The notes under the pieces were generated by a model. That model was not told where the DNA came from. It saw only the letters and a list, made by a program, of their open reading frames with translations, and did no database searches. From Elusimicrobia bacterium CG03_land_8_20_14_0_80_50_18 (GTDB lineage: Bacteria > CG03): a stretch of 10,859 nt of DNA. This document shows positions 1 through 4,283 of this stretch, in pieces. Both the position numbers and the translations under genes were made by a program. The stretch lies in assembly GCA_002780705.1 (NCBI GenBank), contig PEUP01000022.1, positions 1 to 10,859 on the forward strand, given 5' to 3'. Within the stretch, counting starts at the first letter, position 1; each line of letters begins with the position of its first letter.

Positions 1-72
1 TCGCGCCAGAAAATAATACAGGCGCAGGAGCAGTTATCGCGCCAGAAAATAATACAGGCGCAGGAGCAGTTA
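1..72. repeat. Two tandem copies of a 36-bp unit
   Basis: Bases 1-36 and 37-72 are identical. The unit is 12 codons long, so it would encode a 12-residue protein repeat. On the + strand, frame 1 reads a Gln-rich, coiled-coil-like repeat (SRQKIIQAQEQL) and frame 3 reads APENNTGAGAVI; frame 2 is closed by a stop. The array may extend further upstream, outside the window. Confidence 0.9.
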
Positions 73-78
73 AAGTGA
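1..78 (+). CDS. Possible C-terminal tail of an upstream gene (partial)
   Basis: Frame 1 is open from the window edge to a TGA at 76-78 and encodes two copies of a 12-residue Gln/Ala-rich repeat followed by Lys. The stop falls just before the first REP-like repeat, as expected if the repeats lie downstream of a gene. Frame 3 is a rival: it gives an Ala/Gly/Asn-rich repeat and would run on to a TAA at 99-101 supplied by the REP core itself. I cannot choose firmly between them and recognise neither product. The minus strand is also open across this short stretch. Confidence 0.25.
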   Translation, partial: SRQKIIQAQEQLSRQKIIQAQEQLK

Positions 79-82
79 GGGG

Positions 83-192
83 AAAAAGGGGACGTCCTTA
101 ATTTTCGGGAAAAAGGGGACGTCCTTAATAAAAAAAAGGGGACGGTGGAAAGTGCAGGCCCTTGATTTGGGGAAAAAGGGGACGTCCTTAAT
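83..192 (+). repeat. Cluster of REP-like repeats (core GGGGACGTCCTTAAT)
   Basis: Perfect cores lie at 88-102, 115-129 and 178-192, each preceded by a run of A. Between them, at 138-165, is a diverged or longer variant that starts with the same GGGGAC but continues differently. GGACGTCC in the middle of the core is an 8-base palindrome. The same core recurs in both orientations up to about 4344 and nowhere in the downstream motor genes. The stretch from 193 to about 250 before the MerR gene shows nothing I recognise beyond a purine-rich run. Confidence 0.9.
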
Positions 193-253
193 TTTCGGCA
201 GAACATTGTCGCGGAGATCGTCCGGGGCAAGGGGAGAAGGTGACGGATTGTTT

Positions 254-258
254 GGAGG
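254..258 (+). promoter_or_regulatory. Shine-Dalgarno of the MerR-type gene
   Basis: GGAGG ends four bases before the ATG at 263. It is the clearest ribosome binding site in the left part of the window and supports the short MerR-like ORF as a real gene. Confidence 0.7.
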
Positions 259-262
259 ATAG

Positions 263-484
263 ATGAAGAAATACATGAGAATAGGCGAGGTCGCGGATTT
301 CTGCGGCGTGAGAAAATCTACGATACGGCATTACACGGACATGGGTATATTGCCCTGCGAGGGCACAACGCCCGCCGGTCACAAGCTTTATGACGCGAGA
401 AAAACCATGGTGCGCGTACAGCTCATCAAGAGCGCCAGCGCCCGACGCTCGACACTCGCGGAAGTGAAGGGGCAACTCAAATGA
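263..484 (+). CDS. MerR-type HTH-only protein
   Basis: A 73-aa protein that consists almost wholly of a MerR-type winged helix-turn-helix. Residues 5-20 (MRIGEVADFCGVRKST) match the first HTH helices, IRHYTDMGILP the second helix and turn, and GHKLYDARKTMVRVQLI the wing and following helix. Full MerR regulators are roughly 120 to 270 aa and carry a dimerisation helix and an effector domain. Both are absent here, so this is either a minimal DNA-binding protein or the 5' remnant of a larger regulator cut short when repeats invaded downstream. A good Shine-Dalgarno precedes the start. Its stop overlaps the ATG of the next ORF (ATGA at 481-484), which suggests translational coupling. No ligand-binding residues can be seen. 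I infer DNA binding but no target. Confidence 0.75.
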   Translation: MKKYMRIGEVADFCGVRKSTIRHYTDMGILPCEGTTPAGHKLYDARKTMVRVQLIKSASARRSTLAEVKGQLK

Positions 485-1188
485 AAACCATAAAAAAAGG
501 CGGACGCCTGCCTGCCGGTAAGCAGGAAAAAGGAGCAGAAAAAGGGGACGTCCTTAATAAAAAAAAGGGGACGTCCTTAATTTCCGGCGGAAAAGGGGGG
601 CAATGGCAAGTCCGGGAAAAGGTAATACCTATTGGCAGGACATGCCTCTCGAAGGGCTATTGGCACGCAGGCAGACAGCTGGCCCCTTTCAGGAAGTTAG
701 TCAATAAGCCTGCCCACCGAAGCTGGAGCGTAGGCGGCTTAATAAGCGTCCCCTTTTTGTTTGTTCACCGAAGCTGGAGCGTAGGCGGGTTAATGAGCGT
801 CTCCTTTTTGTTTTTGTTCTTTTGTTCTTCGCTTTATGCGGCCGCAGGCGGCTTTGTTTATCAAGCGGCGCCGAGGATAATAACGCCCGCTAACGCCGAC
901 GGAAGGAACGATGTTTTCTTTGTGTTTTACAGGAATCTGGACAGCCAGAGTTCTCTTTCCGGGAAGATATTCAATCTTATGGGGATGAAGGTCGCGGATA
1001 TGGTGAACACCGGCGGCATAGGCGTTATACTGTCCGCTCCGGCCGGGGGCTGGCATCCGGGTCTGACCGCTTCATGGGAAGGTTATTTAAAATGGACTCC
1101 GTCCGGGAGCATTCCTCAGGGAATCTATATATGGCAGGTGGAGGCGGAAGGTCAGGTTTATACAGGCATGGTGATCGTGGCTAAATGA
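481..1188 (+). CDS. Secreted protein with gliding/FlgD-type C-terminal domain; repeat-invaded N-terminus
   Basis: The 235-aa ORF falls into two unlike parts. Residues 1-104 are low-complexity sequence read through REP-like cores (544-558, 567-581), a hairpin near 508-526 and two 51-bp tandem units. Residues 105-121 form a hydrophobic signal-peptide core ending in SSLYA, followed by a mature domain of about 115 aa. That domain has the hallmarks of gliding-motility/T9SS type B or FlgD-Ig-like C-terminal domains: ITPANADGRNDVF (about 134-146), a GKIFNLMG strand, a SWEG turn, and an IPQGIYIWQVEAEG...G.VIVAK end. Such domains are usually the tail of much longer exported proteins; here it is nearly the whole product. 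The start is uncertain. ATG 481 overlaps the MerR stop but puts the signal peptide 100 residues inside. ATG 793 gives a normal signal peptide but only a weak ribosome site. Possibly ATG 481 (MKTIKK) was the original n-region, later pushed away from its hydrophobic core. Confidence 0.7.
   Translation: MKTIKKGGRLPAGKQEKGAEKGDVLNKKKGTSLISGGKGGQWQVREKVIPIGRTCLSKGYWHAGRQLAPFRKLVNKPAHRSWSVGGLISVPFLFVHRSWSVGGLMSVSFLFLFFCSSLYAAAGGFVYQAAPRIITPANADGRNDVFFVFYRNLDSQSSLSGKIFNLMGMKVADMVNTGGIGVILSAPAGGWHPGLTASWEGYLKWTPSGSIPQGIYIWQVEAEGQVYTGMVIVAK
539..581 (+). repeat. Two REP-like repeats inside the CTD-protein ORF
   Basis: Perfect cores at 544-558 and 567-581, each preceded by A-runs, in the forward (GGGGACGTCCTTAAT) orientation. 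They are read in frame by the ORF starting at 481 as KGDVLNKKKGTSL. A related hairpin (CCTGC...GCAGG) lies just upstream at 511-526. Confidence 0.9.
715..816. repeat. 51-bp tandem duplication carrying a second repeat family and a diverged REP core
   Basis: Units 715-765 and 766-816 each begin with an identical 23-base element at 715-737 and 766-788 (CACCGAAGCTGGAGCG followed by TAGGCGG) and continue with a diverged, inverted REP core (TTAATAAGCGTCCCC in unit one, TTAATGAGCGTCTCC in unit two) plus a T-run. Each unit is 17 codons, so the duplication keeps frame: HRSWSVGGLISVPFLFV, then HRSWSVGGLMSVSFLFL. The second unit supplies the start of the hydrophobic signal segment. Confidence 0.85.
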
Positions 1189-1191
1189 TGA

Positions 1192-1218
1192 AAAAGAAAA
1201 AGGGGACGTCCTTAATAT
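1192..1218 (+). repeat. REP-like repeat upstream of the transposase
   Basis: Perfect core at 1202-1216 preceded by an A/G-rich run. It lies 25 bases before the RAYT start and is the left member of an inverted pair (partner 1930-1944) bracketing that gene. Confidence 0.9.
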
Positions 1219-1241
1219 TATGGTTATGATGGGAGGGAAAA

Positions 1242-1922
1242 ATGCCGAGAAGATTTAGATTTGTGGTGGATGACGCATATTACCACATATTGAACAGAGG
1301 TAATAACCGGCGGAATATATTTGTTGAGGAAAATGATTACAAGCATTTCCTGCAAATAATGCTTGGGTACTTCGAAAAAACTGGAATAAAAATCATACAT
1401 TATGCGCTAATGCCTAATCATTATCACCTGATAATAAAAGTCAAAGAGGCGAATAATTTGAAAAAAAGTTTACAGCAGTTGAATCAGGGTTACGCTAGAT
1501 ATTACAGAGGTAAATATGGCGGCGTCGGTTATTTCTGGCAGGGGCGATACAAAAGTTTTTTAATAGAGAGCGGCAGGTATTTGCTTGAATGCGGCATATA
1601 CGCAGAGTTAAATTCGGTGAGAGCCGGCCTGGCAAAAAAACCTGAAGATTATCGGTGGAGTAGTTACCACTTTTACGGGCGGGGAGAAAACAACACAATC
1701 ATAACGGTTAGTCCGGAATATGAAGCTTTGGCGGAAACAAAAGAGGAGCGCGCAGAGGCGTATAGGCAAATCTTGAAATATCGTTTTGAAGAAAAGAGGA
1801 GATTAGGACGGTACTTTAAGACTGGTGTTTGCGGAAGTGACGAATTTGAAAAGAAATTAAGAGAGAAGGGTTTATCGGGTTTGTGGTCACATCGCGGAAG
1901 ACCGAAAAAGAAGAAAAAGTGA
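1242..1922 (+). CDS. REP-associated tyrosine transposase (RAYT, Y1/HUH, IS200-like)
   Basis: A 226-aa single-strand DNA nuclease/transposase of the Y1 (TnpA-REP) family. Residues 12-27 (AYYHILNRGNNRRNIF) are the family's N-terminal signature. MPNHYHLII carries the HUH metal-binding pair H60/H62. The catalytic Tyr should lie in the helix QLNQGYARYYRGKY (Y84 or Y88), followed by the conserved GYFWQGRYKS. SVRAGLAKKPEDYRWSSY is the usual C-terminal family block, and the tail is a basic RGRPKKKKK. Length is normal and nothing appears broken. A GGGAGGG ribosome site at 1231-1237 precedes ATG 1242. RAYTs are single-copy, domesticated relatives of IS200 transposases thought to mobilise or maintain REP palindromes, and inverted copies of the local repeat bracket this one. 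The gene is AT-richer than its neighbours, which suggests acquisition. Its TGA shares a base with the next ATG (TGATG at 1920-1924). Confidence 0.93.
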   Translation: MPRRFRFVVDDAYYHILNRGNNRRNIFVEENDYKHFLQIMLGYFEKTGIKIIHYALMPNHYHLIIKVKEANNLKKSLQQLNQGYARYYRGKYGGVGYFWQGRYKSFLIESGRYLLECGIYAELNSVRAGLAKKPEDYRWSSYHFYGRGENNTIITVSPEYEALAETKEERAEAYRQILKYRFEEKRRLGRYFKTGVCGSDEFEKKLREKGLSGLWSHRGRPKKKKK

Positions 1923-4090
1923 TGAGAAAATTAAGGACGTCCCCTTTTTCTATGCTCCTTATTGCGCTTGTTTTATTAAGGACGTCCCCTTTTTTATCGT
2001 TGCTATACGCGGATTTTGAGCCTCTCGGCTGGTCCGCGGCATCGGCGGGAATGTCTGACGCGGCGATGCTTTCTAAAAAAATACCCTCTCTTTTTTATAT
2101 CAACCCCGCGGCTTCCTCATATTTCGAAAAGCCCGTTATCGGTATGGAATACGAGAATATGTATCCGGGGCTTTCCGACAGCAGCGGCCTCAGCAGAAAT
2201 ATTATGACATACACTCACAAACTGGAAGGCGCCGGATGCGGCGCGGGAGCTGAAAAATTTTCACTGGATAACCTTTATTCGGAAAGCACATATCTCATAA
2301 ATTATTCAAAAAATTTCAGACAACGATGGTTCGCCGGCGGCAACCTGAGGATACTGCAGAAAAAATACGGCTCCGACCTCTATACATCAAACGCCATTAA
2401 TTCCGACGGCAGCGCTTCAGGCGCGGCAGATCCGCTCTTTGCCGTCAACGGCACAGGGCTGACAACTTTCACCCTTGACGCGGGTTTCAGCAGACTTTTT
2501 GACGGCGGCTGGGCGTTGTCCTCGGTGGCGTCTTTTATCACAAGCCCCGACACCTCTCTGGGCGGCGGCTATAAGCGGAAACCGGATCTTTCCGCCGGCG
2601 CGGTTTATGAGACGGAATCCATAACGGTCGGCGAGACCCTGCGTTTTTCGCAAGGTAATTACTGGTTTGACACGGGTTTTGAGAAAAGGCTGAAAAACGA
2701 GGCATTGAAGCTCAGGGGCGGTCTGTCCGTGGGCAGCGGAGAGCTGAAACTTTTTTCCGCGGGGCTGGGTTATCTGCATCTGGAGAGGGTCTCATTTGAT
2801 TACGCGTTCGTCTATCCTATTTCCGGCATCAAGGATTCCCAGGGCCGTCACAGAGTGTCGGCCTCTTTCGTGTTCGGCGGCGGGAAAGAAAAAACTGAAG
2901 AGGCAATTCTGTCCGAAAAGACAGACCTTGAGAAATTGCTGGAACAGGCCCGCGCGGCTTTCGCGGAAGAAAGATGGAAGGATGCGGTTGACTTTGCACG
3001 CAAGGTCCTGCTGATAGAGCCTGAACACGCGGAAGCTCTTGAGATATTCAGCGAGGCATCCGAAAAACTAAGACCCCTGCTGGAGCCCCGCGCGCGGGAC
3101 GCCGAAAGGCTTGTGAACGAGGGGCGTTTCGCCGAAGCTGAATTGAAGTACGCCGAGGCGCTTGATATCAACCCCTGGGATGAGAGATTGAGGGAATCCC
3201 TTGAAAAGATTAAGAGAGTAACGGCTGTCAGTCCCCAGGCGCTGGGCGAAGACAGAATAGCTCATCTGACGAGGCTGGCCGTGCGCTCGTATATGAGTAA
3301 TGATCAGTCCTCGGCTGTCAACGCGGTTGTTTATCTCACGCAGCTTGATAAATCAATTGTCAGCGAAAGTGTCAGAAACATAGTGAGAAACGACTTCTCC
3401 GCGAAATACAGGGAGCTAAGATTGATCAGGGGGATGAATCTCGTGGAACAAAAATTATATTCGGCGCTCAAAAACATCTATAACGCGCGCTATGACCTGG
3501 CTATTATAGAATGCAACGAGGCGCTGGAGCTGGAGCCGCGCAATGTGCTGGCTCTGACCAGGCTCGGTTCGGCTTACTACGCGCTGGGCAAAAAGGAGAA
3601 AGCTATTGAGGTGTGGAGAGAGGCCCTGAAATATGATCCCGGCAATCAGGACATACTTGAATTCATGAGGATACCGCCGGAGACTTCCATAAAGGAAGTG
3701 TATCAGACAAAGCAGAGCGAAGATGCCGACAGCCTTTTGCAAATCAAGAAACTCTATCTTCAGGGCGTCGCGGCTGAAAAGAGGGGCGAATACGAAAATG
3801 CCAAACTGCTTTTCAAGGAGGCCTCGGAAATCCGTGGCGGCGGAGATGAAGGGGAAGAATACCGGCGCAAGGCGGCAGAAAACCTGAAGGCGGTTCGCCG
3901 GCAGATAGAAGAGGGTAACGAAAAGACCCAGCGGCTTATGAAGGCCCATTATTCGGCGGGTGTGTCATATTATAATAACGGCAGATATTCCGAGGCCATT
4001 TCCGAGTTCAGAAAGCTTTTGGCTATCAAGCCCGGACACGAACAATCGCTCAAAATGATTGACTTATGCAGGCAAAAAATGGAAAAATAG
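1922..4090 (+). CDS. PorV-like outer-membrane beta-barrel with TPR tail
   Basis: 722 aa from ATG 1922; an in-frame ATG at 1883 lies inside the transposase gene and is rejected. Residues 1-30 are a signal peptide (MRK, hydrophobic core, ending SLLYA) containing two repeat-encoded LRTSPF segments. Residues 31 to about 320 look like the PorV/PorQ (UPF0164-like) barrel family: GWSAASAGMSDAAM near the N-terminus, LFYINPAA, alternating aromatic/polar strands, and a closing YPISGI...GRHRVSASFVFG strand. Residues about 335-722 are helical with several TPR-like units (about 338-372, 392-420, 515-541, 545-576, 606-638, 673-706; for example GRFAEAELKYAEALDINP, GKKEKAIEVWREALKYDP and GRYSEAISEFRKLLAIKP). 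After a barrel's last strand these should lie in the periplasm, where they could dock with the motor proteins encoded downstream. In T9SS, PorV-type barrels accept CTD-bearing cargo, which is notable given the CTD protein nearby. Confidence 0.82.
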   Translation: MRKLRTSPFSMLLIALVLLRTSPFLSLLYADFEPLGWSAASAGMSDAAMLSKKIPSLFYINPAASSYFEKPVIGMEYENMYPGLSDSSGLSRNIMTYTHKLEGAGCGAGAEKFSLDNLYSESTYLINYSKNFRQRWFAGGNLRILQKKYGSDLYTSNAINSDGSASGAADPLFAVNGTGLTTFTLDAGFSRLFDGGWALSSVASFITSPDTSLGGGYKRKPDLSAGAVYETESITVGETLRFSQGNYWFDTGFEKRLKNEALKLRGGLSVGSGELKLFSAGLGYLHLERVSFDYAFVYPISGIKDSQGRHRVSASFVFGGGKEKTEEAILSEKTDLEKLLEQARAAFAEERWKDAVDFARKVLLIEPEHAEALEIFSEASEKLRPLLEPRARDAERLVNEGRFAEAELKYAEALDINPWDERLRESLEKIKRVTAVSPQALGEDRIAHLTRLAVRSYMSNDQSSAVNAVVYLTQLDKSIVSESVRNIVRNDFSAKYRELRLIRGMNLVEQKLYSALKNIYNARYDLAIIECNEALELEPRNVLALTRLGSAYYALGKKEKAIEVWREALKYDPGNQDILEFMRIPPETSIKEVYQTKQSEDADSLLQIKKLYLQGVAAEKRGEYENAKLLFKEASEIRGGGDEGEEYRRKAAENLKAVRRQIEEGNEKTQRLMKAHYSAGVSYYNNGRYSEAISEFRKLLAIKPGHEQSLKMIDLCRQKMEK
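1926..1950 (-). repeat. Inverted REP-like repeat in the barrel gene's signal-peptide start
   Basis: Core ATTAAGGACGTCCCC at 1930-1944, directly after ATGAGAAA, followed by a T-run. Read in frame as LRTSPF at residues 4-9. It is the right-hand partner of the forward copy at 1202-1216 on the other side of the RAYT. Confidence 0.92.
1971..1996 (-). repeat. Second inverted REP-like repeat in the barrel gene's signal peptide
   Basis: Core at 1975-1989, exactly 45 bases (15 codons) after the previous copy, so it is read in the same frame as LRTSPF (residues 19-24). It interrupts the hydrophobic core just ahead of the LSLLYA cleavage region. Confidence 0.92.
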
Positions 4091-4117
4091 AGGCTATGAG
4101 CGCTTACGGAACAAAAG

Positions 4118-4162
4118 AAAAAGGGGACGTCCTTAATATTAGAAAAAGGGGACGTCCTTAAT
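4118..4162 (+). repeat. Two forward REP-like repeats between barrel and FliG-like genes
   Basis: Perfect cores at 4123-4137 and 4148-4162, 25 bases apart, each preceded by GAAAAA and followed by AT. They are complementary to the inverted copies at 4250-4264 and 4330-4344, so the transcript of this 189-base gap could fold into long hairpins that enclose the ribosome site at 4188-4192. Confidence 0.92.
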
Positions 4163-4187
4163 ATTATGAAGAATGGTGAAGGGGAAA

Positions 4188-4192
4188 GGGGG
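4188..4192 (+). promoter_or_regulatory. Shine-Dalgarno of the 27-aa leader ORF
   Basis: GGGGG seven bases before the ATG at 4200. No such purine run precedes the FliG-like ATG at 4280, whose upstream sequence is a C/T tract, so ribosomes for that gene most likely load here. Confidence 0.55.
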
Positions 4193-4199
4193 ACAAACT

Positions 4200-4283
4200 A
4201 TGAAAAAATTAAGGACCTGCCTGTTCGGCAGGCAGGCGTCCCCCTTTTTATTAAGGACGTCCCCTTTTTTCCCTTTTTTATGA
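4200..4283 (+). CDS. 27-aa repeat-encoded leader peptide overlapping the FliG-like start
   Basis: ATG 4200 to TGA 4281-4283. The product begins MKKLRTCLFGRQASPFLLRT and ends FFPFL, and is built from repeat sequence. It is a near copy of the first residues of the FliG-like protein, because 4200-4279 and 4280-4359 are tandem duplicates. Its stop overlaps the next ATG (ATGA at 4280-4283), and it owns the only good ribosome site. I infer that it acts by translational coupling, handing ribosomes to the motor gene; the peptide itself probably has no function. It could equally be a relic of the gene's earlier start. Confidence 0.45.
   Translation: MKKLRTCLFGRQASPFLLRTSPFFPFL
4217..4237. repeat. Hairpin repeat nested in a REP core (copy 1)
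   Basis: The inverted REP core is split after GGAC and before GTCCCC by 21 bases containing the perfect stem CTGCCTG/CAGGCAG with a TTCGG loop (4217-4235). In translation this turns LRT-SPF into LRT-CLFGRQA-SPF. The insert therefore sits precisely at the centre of the GACGTC palindrome and preserves frame (7 codons). Confidence 0.88.

Noticed and set aside
70..276. Minus-strand 68-aa ORF rich in IKDVPFFPK
   Set aside because: It is the reverse-strand reading of the REP-like repeats, with no ribosome site or family similarity.
83..581. CRISPR array
   Set aside because: Repeats are short, irregularly spaced, in both orientations and partly inside genes. There are no uniform spacers and no cas gene.
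1221..1230. TGGTTATGAT as an extended -10 promoter for the transposase
   Set aside because: The TG is misplaced for an extended -10 and no -35 can be seen; too weak to list.
2417..3949. Several minus-strand ORFs of 65-164 aa inside the barrel-TPR gene
   Set aside because: They are shadows of a well-supported plus-strand gene, with no motif or ribosome site of their own.
4166..4279. ATG 4166 as the start of the FliG-like gene
   Set aside because: It would put 38 repeat-encoded, partly charged residues before the signal peptide, and no ribosome site stands at proper distance. Kept as an alternative only.
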